A DNA stretch of 64,000 nt from Pseudonocardia humida (GTDB lineage: Bacteria > Actinomycetota > Actinomycetes > Mycobacteriales > Pseudonocardiaceae), in contig NZ_JAGSOV010000051.1 in NCBI RefSeq assembly GCF_023898865.1, forward strand, positions 1 to 64,000, in the 5' to 3' direction. The notes under the pieces are model-generated. The model searched no databases. It was not told the DNA's origin and was given only the letters and a program-made list of their open reading frames with translations. Below are positions 20,622-28,215 of the stretch, piece by piece (within the stretch, counting starts at the first letter, position 1; each line of letters begins with the position of its first letter). Both the position numbers and the translations under genes were made by a program.

Positions 20622-20659
20622 GTACGCGATACGCCAACGATGTTAGGCGTATCGCGTAC
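20622..20659. promoter_or_regulatory. 14-bp inverted repeat operator, redoxin/TetR
   Basis: Perfect arms GTACGCGATACGCC (20622-20635) and GGCGTATCGCGTAC (20646-20659) with a 10-nt spacer, inside the 66-nt divergent gap. Each arm is itself a near palindrome around GTA-N5-TAC, so two TetR dimers could bind side by side. It overlaps the expected promoters of both genes. Confidence 0.72.
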
Positions 20660-20672
20660 GCTGTCAACCGCC

Positions 20673-21284
20673 ATGCCACGCCCCCGCTCGCTGACCCCCA
20701 CCCAGCTGGCCACCGCGGCCCTCGCCGTCATCGACCGCGAGGGCCTGGCCGGGCTGACCATGCGGGCCGTCGCGACCCAGCTGGGCACGAGCACGATGGC
20801 GCTCTACCGCTACGTGCACGACCGCCGCGAACTGGAGGCGCTGGTGGTCGAGCTGGTGCTGGACGCCGTCGACACGACCCCGCCCCCGGGCGGGACGGAC
20901 TGGCGCGAGCGCGTCCGGGCCATGGTCGGCAGGGTGCGCGCCGCCGCCGCCGCCCACCCCGAGATCGTCCCGCTGACGCTCACCCACCGGCACAGCTCGC
21001 CCAGCCTGATGCGGTGGTCGGAGACCGTGCTCGCCGTCCTCGCCGAGGGCGGCCTCGGCGGCCGTCACCGCGCCATCGCCCTGCGCTGCCTGCTCGGATA
21101 CGTCATCGGCGCGATCCAGCTGGAGCACCTGGGACCGCTGACCGGCGCCGGCACCGCCGCCATGGCCGCGCTGCCGCAGGCGCAGTTCCCCCACCTGGCC
21201 GACACCGCCGGCCACGCCCGCTCGATCGGCGCCGACGAGGAGTTCGACGGCGGTCTCGACGTCCTGCTGCGCGGACTGTCCTGA
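20673..21284 (+). CDS. TetR family regulator with TetR_C-type ligand domain
   Basis: A 203-aa protein. HTH region TMRAVATQLGTSTMALYRYVHDRRELEALVVELVLD is the TetR/TetR_C class, related in form to the tetracycline repressor. ATG 20673 (MPRPRSLTPTQLATAAL). It is divergent from the redoxin gene across a strong palindrome, so it most likely represses itself and the redoxin gene. Inducer unknown. Confidence 0.87.
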   Translation: MPRPRSLTPTQLATAALAVIDREGLAGLTMRAVATQLGTSTMALYRYVHDRRELEALVVELVLDAVDTTPPPGGTDWRERVRAMVGRVRAAAAAHPEIVPLTLTHRHSSPSLMRWSETVLAVLAEGGLGGRHRAIALRCLLGYVIGAIQLEHLGPLTGAGTAAMAALPQAQFPHLADTAGHARSIGADEEFDGGLDVLLRGLS

Positions 21285-21433
21285 GTGTCCGGTCCGCCCG
21301 GGCCCTCGCTGGCAGGGCTGCCGGCGGCGTTCGGGCTAGGGCATCACCGGGGGAGAACCCCCAGCACGTTCAGTGGCTACCCGGATGGGTTCGACCGGTC
21401 GCCGCCGTGACGCTGGGGCGCGTGGAGAACTGG

Positions 21434-22099
21434 ATGATGTCGCTGCTCGGGGCGCTGGACGCGATCCCGTTCTGGCAGCTCTGCCTCATCGTCGGGGTCA
21501 TGCTCGTGCTGGAGACCACCGTGCTCGTCGGGCTGGTCACGCCCGGCGAGGTGGTGCTGCTGGCCGCGGCGACGACGGTGGGCAGCGCGGGGGAGTACGC
21601 GGTGATGGTCACGGTGGCGGCCGGGGCGAGCCTCGCCGGGCAGACCGGCGGCTACCTGATCGGGCGGCGGTTCGGCGGTCGGATCCGGGGGTCGTGGGCC
21701 GGGCGGAAGATCGGGGAGCCGCACTGGGTGCGCGCCGAGGGGGTGCTGCGCGGCGGGGCCGGGCGGGCGATCGTCGGGTCGCGGTTCCTGGCGGTCGCGC
21801 ACTCGCTGGTCCCGGTGATCGCCGGGACGCTGCGGATGCAACTGCGCCGGTTCGCGCCCTACACCGCGCTCGGCGCGGTGCTGTGGGGGCTGGTCTACGT
21901 CGGGCTGGGCAGCGCGGCGTCGGCCGCGGTGCGGCACTCCGCGCACCTGATCGGTCCGGTCTTCACCGGCGTGCTGGTCGCGGTCGTCGTCGTGGTGCTG
22001 ATCGTCCGAGCGGTGCGGCGGTCGCGCCGGGAGGCCGCGGTGCCGACGTCACCGCCTGTCACACCGGCCGTGCCCACCGGGCGGACGCCCGCGCCGTGA
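21434..22099 (+). CDS. DedA family membrane protein
   Basis: A 221-aa protein with about five hydrophobic segments. Family signatures are VGLVTPGEVVLLAAATTVG, the GGYLIGRRFGGR segment, and GGAGRAIVGSRFLAVAHSLVPVIAGTLRM with the conserved Arg and Pro. DedA proteins are thought to flip polyprenyl phosphate or phospholipids and affect envelope homeostasis. I start at ATG 21434 because GGAG lies 6 nt before it; in-frame GTG starts at 21407 and 21422 are alternatives. Confidence 0.85.
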   Translation: MMSLLGALDAIPFWQLCLIVGVMLVLETTVLVGLVTPGEVVLLAAATTVGSAGEYAVMVTVAAGASLAGQTGGYLIGRRFGGRIRGSWAGRKIGEPHWVRAEGVLRGGAGRAIVGSRFLAVAHSLVPVIAGTLRMQLRRFAPYTALGAVLWGLVYVGLGSAASAAVRHSAHLIGPVFTGVLVAVVVVVLIVRAVRRSRREAAVPTSPPVTPAVPTGRTPAP

Positions 22100-22157
22100 T
22101 CACTCCGTGACCTCGTGAAGGCTGCATGAAACGGCCCGTCGGTGGGAACTCCCGCCC

Positions 22158-22979
22158 GTGACCAGTGCAGCCCAGAGTGCCAACCAGAACGCGCAGCAGG
22201 CTGCGCGCAGCCGCCCGGTGAAGATCGGGGCCCGGATCGGGATCCTCGCCTACGGCATCACCCACCTCCTGATCGGCTGGCTCGCCCTGCAGATCGCCTT
22301 CGGCCAGGGCGGTGAGCAGGCCAACCAGAACGGCGCGTTCCAGACCATCTCCGAGCAGCCGTTCGGCAAGTTCCTGCTGTGGGTGCTGGTCGTCGGGTTC
22401 ATCGCCGCCGCGCTGTGGCGCACGGAGCAGGCCATCTGGGGCTACTCCTACGTCGACGACAAGAAGAAGCAGGTCCGCAAGAAGGGCGTCAGCGCCGCGA
22501 AGGCCGTCCTGTTCGTGATCCTGGCCTTCCTGGCCGGGCGCACGGCCATGGGCAGCGGCGGCGGGGGCGGCCAGCAGCAGCAGGCAACCGCAGGCGTGCT
22601 GGGCCTGCCGGGCGGGCAGTTCCTGGTCGGGCTGGCCGGCCTGATCGTCATCGGGGTCGGCGTCTACAAGATCGTCCGCGGCTGGAAGACCAAGTTCACC
22701 GAGGACATGGATCTTCCGTCGGACCAGAAGTCCCGCCAGCTCGCCATCCGCACCGGCCAGGCCGGCTACATCGGCCGCGGCGTCGCCACCGCCATCGTCG
22801 GCGTCCTGGTCGTGCTGGCCGCCGTGCGGTTCAACCCCGGTGAGTCCGCCGGTCTCGACGCCGCGCTGAAGACGCTGGCCCAGCAGCCGTTCGGGCCCTA
22901 CCTGCTGATCCTGGTCGCGCTGGGCTTCATCTGCTTCGGCGTGTTCAGCTTCTTCGACGCCCGCTACCACCGCGTCTGA
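22158..22979 (+). CDS. DUF1206 family membrane protein
   Basis: A 273-aa protein with six hydrophobic segments in three repeated units. Each unit begins with an Arg/Gly pattern (GARIGILAYGITHLLIGWLAL; later QAGYIGRGVATAIVGVLVV), and each ends near a QPFG sequence (SEQPFGKFLLW and AQQPFGPYLLI). This internal repetition is the DUF1206 hallmark. A Gly/Gln-rich linker (GSGGGGGQQQQ) separates units 1 and 2. Function unknown. GTG 22158. It ends 3 nt before the convergent small gene. Confidence 0.85.
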   Translation: MTSAAQSANQNAQQAARSRPVKIGARIGILAYGITHLLIGWLALQIAFGQGGEQANQNGAFQTISEQPFGKFLLWVLVVGFIAAALWRTEQAIWGYSYVDDKKKQVRKKGVSAAKAVLFVILAFLAGRTAMGSGGGGGQQQQATAGVLGLPGGQFLVGLAGLIVIGVGVYKIVRGWKTKFTEDMDLPSDQKSRQLAIRTGQAGYIGRGVATAIVGVLVVLAAVRFNPGESAGLDAALKTLAQQPFGPYLLILVALGFICFGVFSFFDARYHRV

Positions 22980-22982
22980 GCG

Positions 22983-23312
22983 CTACTCCAGGGCACCCCT
23001 GCTCAGCACCACCCGGGCGTTCACCAGGTCCCGGTGGAAGACGAGCAGCCGGTAGCCGCCCTCGACGCGGCCCACCGTCGCCCTGATCCCCGCCTCCCGG
23101 AGCCGGTCGCGCAGCACCTGCGCGGCCGGCTCCGTCGGTACCCGGGACACCTCCTCGAGCAGGCCGTCGCCGGTGGGGTCGTCGGGGTCGGCGATCCGCG
23201 GACCGGGCTGGTCGCGGCCGGTGCCGAACGTCCAGCGCAGCCCGAGGACCAGCAGCCCCAGCACCATCATCCCGCCGAAGAGGACGAAGAAGCGGGTCGC
23301 CTGGTCAGCCAC
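22983..23312 (-). CDS. Single-pass membrane protein with DUF2007-like domain
   Basis: A 109-aa protein: one transmembrane helix (FFVLFGGMMVLGLLVLGLRW) and a small soluble domain, VPTEPAAQVLRDRLREAGIRATVGRVEGGYRLLVF, that resembles the putative signal-transducing DUF2007 fold. GTG 23312. It is divergent from ecm across 132 nt. Function unknown; the family match is by eye. Confidence 0.65.
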   Translation of the reverse strand: MADQATRFFVLFGGMMVLGLLVLGLRWTFGTGRDQPGPRIADPDDPTGDGLLEEVSRVPTEPAAQVLRDRLREAGIRATVGRVEGGYRLLVFHRDLVNARVVLSRGALE

Positions 23313-23444
23313 CCGGTCATTGTCCGCCCGCGACGGCGGCCCCGCTCCCCGCGAGGTGTGACGGGCGATCCATTCGTGCCGGTCACGGACCTACGCGCCA
23401 GTAGCATGGTTTACCACGCAGCCCCCCAATGGCGGAGGTGTCCG

Positions 23445-25445
23445 GTGCCGTACCCGAGCGACCGCGAGCGAGACCGACCCTGGGTGATCCGGACCTACGC
23501 CGGGCACTCCTCCGCGGAGAAGTCCAACGCGCTCTACCGGCGCAACCTGGCCAAGGGCCAGACCGGGCTGTCGGTGGCGTTCGACCTGCCCACCCAGACC
23601 GGCTACGACCCCGACGACGAGCTGGCCAAGGGCGAGGTCGGCAAGGTCGGGGTGCCGGTCAGCCACATCGGCGACATGCGCACCCTGTTCGACGGCATCT
23701 CGATGGCCGACGCGAACACGTCGATGACCATCAACGCGCCGGCCATGTGGCTGCTGGCGCTCTACGTCGCCGTCGCCGACGAGAACGGCGCCGACCGCAC
23801 CCGGCTGGCCGGCACGACGCAGAACGACATCGTCAAGGAGTACCTCTCGCGCGGCACGTACGTCTTCCCGCCCGGCCCGAGCATGCGGCTGATCACCGAC
23901 ATGGTCGCCTGGTCGGTCACCGAGCTGCCGCGCTGGAACCCGATCAACATCTGCAGCTACCACCTGCAGGAGGCCGGGGCGACGCCCGAGCAGGAGCTGG
24001 CCTACGCGCTCTGCACCGCCATCGCCGTCCTGGACTCGGTGCGCGACTCCGGCCAGGTGCCCCCGGAGCGCTTCGGCGACGTCGTCGGGCGCATCTCGTT
24101 CTTCGTCAACGCCGGGCTGCGCTTCGTCGAGGAGATGTGCAAGATGCGGGCCTTCGCCCGCCTCTGGGACGACATCACCCGCGAGCGCTACGGCGTGCAG
24201 GACCCCAAGCAGCGGCGCATGCGCTACGGCGTCCAGGTCAACTCCCTCGGCCTGACCGAGGCCCAGCCCGAGAACAACGTCCAGCGGATCGTGCTGGAGA
24301 TGCTGGCCGTCACACTCTCCCGCGACGCCCGCGCCCGCGCCGTGCAGCTCCCGACCTGGAACGAGGCGCTGGGCCTGCCCCGGCCGTGGGACCAGCAGTG
24401 GGCGCTGCGGATGCAGCAGGTGCTGGCCTACGAGACCGACCTGCTGGAGTACGAGGACCTGTTCGCCGGCAGCCACGTCGTCGAGGCGAAGGTCGCCGAG
24501 CTGGTCGAGGGCGCCCGCGCCGAGATCGACCGGGTCCAGGAGATGGGCGGCGCGGTGGCCGCCGTCGAGTCCGGGTACATGAAGGGCAGGCTGGTCACCT
24601 CGCTGGCCGAGCAGCGCCGGGCCATGGAGTCGGGGCGCACCGTCGTCGTCGGGGTCAACCGCTTCGAGACGACCGAGCCCAGCCCGCTGCAGGCCGAGGG
24701 CGCCGCGGCGATCGAGACCGTCGACCCCGCCACCGAGGCGGCCGCGATCGAGGCCGTGCGGGCGTGGCGGGCCGGGCGCGACGCGGCCACCGTGCAGAGC
24801 GCCCTGGACGCGCTGCGCGACGCGGCCAAGACCGACGCCAACCTGATGGAAGCCTCGCTGACCTGCGCCCGCGCCGGCGTCACCACCGGCGAGTGGGCCG
24901 GCGTGCTGCGCGCGGTGTTCGGCGAGTTCCGGGCCCCGACCGGCGTCTCGGCCGCCGTCGTCGGGGCCGACGGCGACGCCGCCACCGAGATGGGCGCCGT
25001 CCGCGACCGGGTCCGCGCCGCGGGCGAGGAGATCGGCTCCAAGCTGCGCATGCTGGTCGGCAAGCCCGGCCTCGACGGCCACTCCAACGGCGCCGAGCAG
25101 GTCGCCGTGCGCGCCCGCGACGTCGGCTTCGAGGTGGTCTACCAAGGCATCCGGCTGACGCCCTCGCAGATCGTCGCCGCCGCGGTGCAGGAGGGCGTGC
25201 ACGTGGTGGGGCTGTCGGTGCTGTCCGGCTCGCACCTGGAGGTCGTGCCGGCCGTGGTCGACGGCCTGCGCGCCGCGGGCGCCGACGACGTCCCGGTGGT
25301 CGTCGGCGGGATCATCCCGCCCGAGGACGCCGCCGTCCTGCGGGAGCGCGGCGTCGCCGCGGTGTTCACGCCCAAGGACTACCGGCTGACCGAGATGATG
25401 GGCGCCATCGTCGACCTGGTGCTGGCCGCCCACCGCGAGAGCTAG
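23445..25445 (+). CDS. ecm: Ethylmalonyl-CoA mutase
   Basis: Adenosylcobalamin-dependent conversion of (2R)-ethylmalonyl-CoA to (2S)-methylsuccinyl-CoA. A single 666-aa chain holds both the mutase barrel and the C-terminal B12 domain. The B12 His motif is DGHSNG, with D544 and H546. The N-terminus reads WVIRTYAGHSSAEKSNALYR. By recall, RTYAGHS-SNALYR followed by LAKGQTGLSVAFDLPTQTGYD marks Ecm (formerly MeaA), whereas methylmalonyl-CoA mutases have RQYAGF. GTG 23445 is 6 nt after GGAGG (23434-23438); longer frames upstream are not supported. Methylmalonyl-CoA or isobutyryl-type substrates are the alternatives, less likely. Confidence 0.9.
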   Translation: MPYPSDRERDRPWVIRTYAGHSSAEKSNALYRRNLAKGQTGLSVAFDLPTQTGYDPDDELAKGEVGKVGVPVSHIGDMRTLFDGISMADANTSMTINAPAMWLLALYVAVADENGADRTRLAGTTQNDIVKEYLSRGTYVFPPGPSMRLITDMVAWSVTELPRWNPINICSYHLQEAGATPEQELAYALCTAIAVLDSVRDSGQVPPERFGDVVGRISFFVNAGLRFVEEMCKMRAFARLWDDITRERYGVQDPKQRRMRYGVQVNSLGLTEAQPENNVQRIVLEMLAVTLSRDARARAVQLPTWNEALGLPRPWDQQWALRMQQVLAYETDLLEYEDLFAGSHVVEAKVAELVEGARAEIDRVQEMGGAVAAVESGYMKGRLVTSLAEQRRAMESGRTVVVGVNRFETTEPSPLQAEGAAAIETVDPATEAAAIEAVRAWRAGRDAATVQSALDALRDAAKTDANLMEASLTCARAGVTTGEWAGVLRAVFGEFRAPTGVSAAVVGADGDAATEMGAVRDRVRAAGEEIGSKLRMLVGKPGLDGHSNGAEQVAVRARDVGFEVVYQGIRLTPSQIVAAAVQEGVHVVGLSVLSGSHLEVVPAVVDGLRAAGADDVPVVVGGIIPPEDAAVLRERGVAAVFTPKDYRLTEMMGAIVDLVLAAHRES

Positions 25446-26318
25446 ACGGGGAGCCGGGCGACCGGTCGGACGAGAGCGGGTTTCGTGCCGCTTGGCGGGA
25501 CGAGGCCGCTCTCGCACCGTCCCGCTGGGCCAACCCGTCCAGGTGAGCGAACGGCGCCCTCGCCCAACTGGGCTGGGCGGACGCGCCACTCGCTCGCCGG
25601 GTGGGACGAGAGTCGCTCTCGCGCCCCGGCGATCCGGCGCGCAGCGCCGCGAGCCGGGCGAGGCACGGGGCGCGCAGCGCCCACCTCACCCCGGAAGTGC
25701 TCCCCTGCTGGAGCTGGGGTCCTCACCGGAGGTGCCGCCGGAGGCGCCCTGAACAGGTGGCTGTCGTGGGCGACGCGCTCAGCTCAACCCCGAGGCCCAG
25801 CTCAGTGACGGTGAAGAGCGCCTCCGGCGGCGCCTGCGCGGCGGGCGACCTCTGATCGGGCAGGGGCCTCGGGAGAGGAGTGGCGCTACGCGCCCACCAG
25901 GGCTCCGCCTTCGGCGCTCACCCCGCCGCCCCGCCTCGCGGCGCTGGCGCACCACCGCGGCGGGACGAGCGCGACTTTCGTCCGGCCCGGCGGGACGAGA
26001 GCGACTTTCGTCTCGCCCGGCGGGACGAGAGCCACTCTCGTTCGCGGCGGGCTCGGCGAAGGAGGCCGGGGGAGTGGCGCGAGAGTGGCTTTCGTCCCGC
26101 CCAGTCGGACGAGAGCCACTCTCGTCCGACCCCAGAGCGAGAGGGCCTCTCGCCCAACCTGCTCGGGCGACAGCGCCACTCGCTCAACCTCGACGAGCCC
26201 CGCGCTCCCGCGGAGCCGAGCGAGCGGCGCGCTCACCCCACCGCGCTGGGCGAGTGCGCCGTTCGCTCGGCCCGTGGCCGTAGGACGCCGCCGACCAGGC
26301 CGAGACCGCCGGGACCGC
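25446..26318. repeat. Intergenic array of short diverged palindromes
   Basis: This 873-nt convergent gap between ecm and the repeat-protein gene contains no credible gene. Two related motif types recur. Type A is GACGAGAG-N3-4-CTYTCGTC, seen near 25468, 25496, 25601, 25962, 25992, 26022, 26079 and 26105, plus a diverged copy at 26135. Type B is GAGCGA-N-GCGCC-N-TCGCYC in either strand, near 25543, 25577, 26164, 26217 and 26247. The copy at 26105-26129 has perfect 11-bp arms (TCGGACGAGAG) and a 3-nt loop. Open frames across the region are low-complexity Arg/Ser/Glu shadows of the repeats. The central stretch from about 25630 to 25955 is GC-rich with fewer clear units. Confidence 0.75.
25961..26050. 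repeat. 30-bp tandem repeat, three units
   Basis: Units start at 25961, 25991 and 26021. Each begins CGGGACGAG, carries a type A palindrome (CGACTTTCGTC in the first), and is joined by a GGCCCGG/CGCCCGG linker. The exact 30-bp step suggests local duplication within the palindrome array. Confidence 0.75.
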
Positions 26319-27278
26319 TCAGTCTTCGGCGTCGGCGGCCTCTTCCTTCTCCTCGCCGCGGCGGCGCAGCATGCGGAAGCCGGGGATGCCCTGGATGGCC
26401 AGGCGGGTGTCCTTGAGGACGTCGAGCAGTTCGTGCACGTCCGGGCCGACCCGGTCGAGGGTGGCCAGGATCGGCATGATGTCGGTCGTCATGTGGTCGG
26501 CCAGCTTGGGCAGGTGGTCGACCAGCCGGACGGCGGCGTCGATCTCGGCCCGGGAGAACTCGTTCACGAACGCGGTGGCCAGCGGGGCGGCCTTCTCGGC
26601 GATCGGCTCGTAGACCGCGAGCATCTCCCCGGCCTTCCCGGTGAGCTCGCCCGCGCGCCCCACCAGCACGCCGGCCCGGTCGGCGACGCCGGAGGCGCTG
26701 TCGACGATCCCGGCCGCGTCGGTGGCGACGGTGTCGACGCGGGAGACGAGGGCGGTGGCGTTCCCGGCCACCGTGTCGACGCGGGAGACGAGTTCGCCCG
26801 CGCTGTCGGCCACGCCGTTGACGCGGGAGACGAGTTCGCCCGCGCTGTCGGCCACGCCGTTGACGCGGGAGACCAGTTCGCCCGCGCTGTCGGCGACCCC
26901 GTCGACGCGGGCGACCAGCCCGGCGGCGTCGCCCGCCACGGCGTCGACCCTGGCGATCAGGCCGGAGGCCGTCCCGGCGACGCCCTGCACCTCGTCGATC
27001 AGCGGCCGGATCCGGTCGACCGCCTCGCGCACGCCGTCGACGAGCGTGTCGACCGTGCCGACCAGGGAGTCGACGGTGCCGATGAGGGAGTCGATCGTGC
27101 CGAGCAGGGTGGTGATCCGCCGGACGAGCCCGTCGGCGTCGTCGAGCAGCCCGGTGACGCGCTTGGGCAGCTCCGCGACCACCCCGACGGCCTCGTCGGT
27201 CCAGCCCAGCACCGCGCGGGCTCCCTGCACGAGGTCGGACGGGCTGACCCACACGGGCAGCCCCGCGATGCGCACCAT
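26319..27278 (-). CDS. Amphipathic tandem-repeat coiled-coil protein
   Basis: A 319-aa protein not recognised as a known enzyme. The N-terminus (VWVSPSDLVQGARAVLGWTDEAV) leads into an extended helical repeat region at about residues 60-200. There 14-residue units such as DSAGELVSRVNGVA recur; two consecutive units are identical at DNA level (42 nt each, 26781-26822 and 26823-26864). The pattern of hydrophobic positions is amphipathic, like apolipoprotein or phasin helices. A basic-acidic tail (RRRGEEKEEAADAED) ends it. No signal peptide. ATG 27278. The gene lies among acyl-CoA metabolism genes, so a storage-granule or membrane-surface role is conceivable but unproven. Confidence 0.8.
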   Translation of the reverse strand: MVRIAGLPVWVSPSDLVQGARAVLGWTDEAVGVVAELPKRVTGLLDDADGLVRRITTLLGTIDSLIGTVDSLVGTVDTLVDGVREAVDRIRPLIDEVQGVAGTASGLIARVDAVAGDAAGLVARVDGVADSAGELVSRVNGVADSAGELVSRVNGVADSAGELVSRVDTVAGNATALVSRVDTVATDAAGIVDSASGVADRAGVLVGRAGELTGKAGEMLAVYEPIAEKAAPLATAFVNEFSRAEIDAAVRLVDHLPKLADHMTTDIMPILATLDRVGPDVHELLDVLKDTRLAIQGIPGFRMLRRRGEEKEEAADAED

Positions 27279-27377
27279 CCCCCCATCCTGGCCCGTCGGG
27301 ATGGCGGGCGCCCGTCGGCCCGCGGCGTGTCCGGGTCGCGACGGGGCGGCGGGCGCGTGCGGCCGTCCGGAGCAGCC

Positions 27378-28151
27378 CTAGTCGGGCCAGACCGGTCGGC
27401 GCTTCTCCAGGAAGCTCGCCATGCCCTCGCGCGCTCCGGGGCTCTGCGACATCGACGCCATCACCTCGACGGCGATCGCGTAGGCGTCGGCCTCGGGCCG
27501 GTCGAGCTGGGCGTAGAGGGTCTGCTTGCCGACGCCCTTGCCGAACCGGCTGCCCCGGGTGGCCCGGGCCAGCAGCTCGTCGGTGCGGGCGTCGAGGTCG
27601 GCGTCGGGAACGACGTAGTTGATGAGGCCCCACTCGGCGGCCGTCGCCGCGTCGACGGGGTCGCCGGTCAGCGCCATCTCCATGAGCCGCTTGCGGCCGA
27701 TGTTGCGGGCCACGGGCACGGCGGGGGTGTGGCAGAACCAGCCCGCCTTGCCGCCGGGCAGCGCGAACGCGGCCGACTCGGCGGCCACGGCGAGGTCGCA
27801 GGAGGCGACCAGCTGGCAGCCCGCGGCGGTGGCGATGGCCTGGACCTTGGCGACGACGACCTGCGGGACCTGTTCGATCGTCTGCATCACCCGGGTGCAC
27901 AGGCGAAGCAGGTCGCGCACGCCGGCGAGGTCGCGCGCGGCGACGTCGGCGAAGTCGTGGCCCGCGGAGAACGCCTTGCCCTCGGCGGCCAGCACGATGC
28001 CGGTGGCGTCGGACGCGCCCGCGGCCTCGAAGGCGTGCAGCAGCTCGCGCAGGTGCGGCTCGGACAGTGCGTTGCGCCGTTCCGGCCGGTTCATGGTGAT
28101 CCGGACCGTGTCGCCGTCCTGCTTGACCAGCAGGTGCTCGTAGTCGCCCAC
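27378..28151 (-). CDS. Enoyl-CoA hydratase/isomerase family protein, ECHDC3-like
   Basis: Crotonase-fold protein of 257 aa. The oxyanion-hole region is present (AFSAGHDFAD), but the segment that normally carries the two catalytic glutamates reads AAGCQLVASCDLAVAAESAAFALPGGKAGWF. Gln replaces the first Glu and the PEI-type second Glu is absent. AAGCQLVASCD with FCHTPAV is the pattern I recall for ECHDC3-type proteins, whose activity is poorly defined. So a straight enoyl-CoA hydratase function should not be assumed. Start GTG 28151 (VGDYEHLLV) follows GAGGG closely. It is divergent from the TetR-P450 operon across 64 nt. Confidence 0.87.
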   Translation of the reverse strand: MGDYEHLLVKQDGDTVRITMNRPERRNALSEPHLRELLHAFEAAGASDATGIVLAAEGKAFSAGHDFADVAARDLAGVRDLLRLCTRVMQTIEQVPQVVVAKVQAIATAAGCQLVASCDLAVAAESAAFALPGGKAGWFCHTPAVPVARNIGRKRLMEMALTGDPVDAATAAEWGLINYVVPDADLDARTDELLARATRGSRFGKGVGKQTLYAQLDRPEADAYAIAVEVMASMSQSPGAREGMASFLEKRRPVWPD

Positions 28152-28215
28152 CCCTCGACGGTAGCCCGTCCCGAGCGGTCTTGTCCCGATCCGATCGGCG
28201 GGGTAGCGTGACTCT

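Noticed and set aside
23034-23444. Upstream extension of ecm
   Set aside because: GGAGG sits 6 nt before GTG 23445 and the extension is antisense to the small membrane protein gene with no mutase-like sequence.
25485-25855. Short plus-strand open frames in the ecm-downstream gap
   Set aside because: They overlap each other in different frames, translate to Arg/Pro/Ser-rich low-complexity sequence that mirrors the palindromes, and have no ribosome site.
25468-26270. CRISPR array
   Set aside because: Units are palindromic, diverged and in both orientations, with irregular spacing apart from one triplet; no identical repeats with unique spacers and no cas genes nearby.
25880-26416. 178-aa plus-strand open frame with RRDES-type repeats
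   Set aside because: The amino-acid repeats are direct translations of the 30-bp DNA repeats, and its end runs antisense into the real repeat-protein gene.
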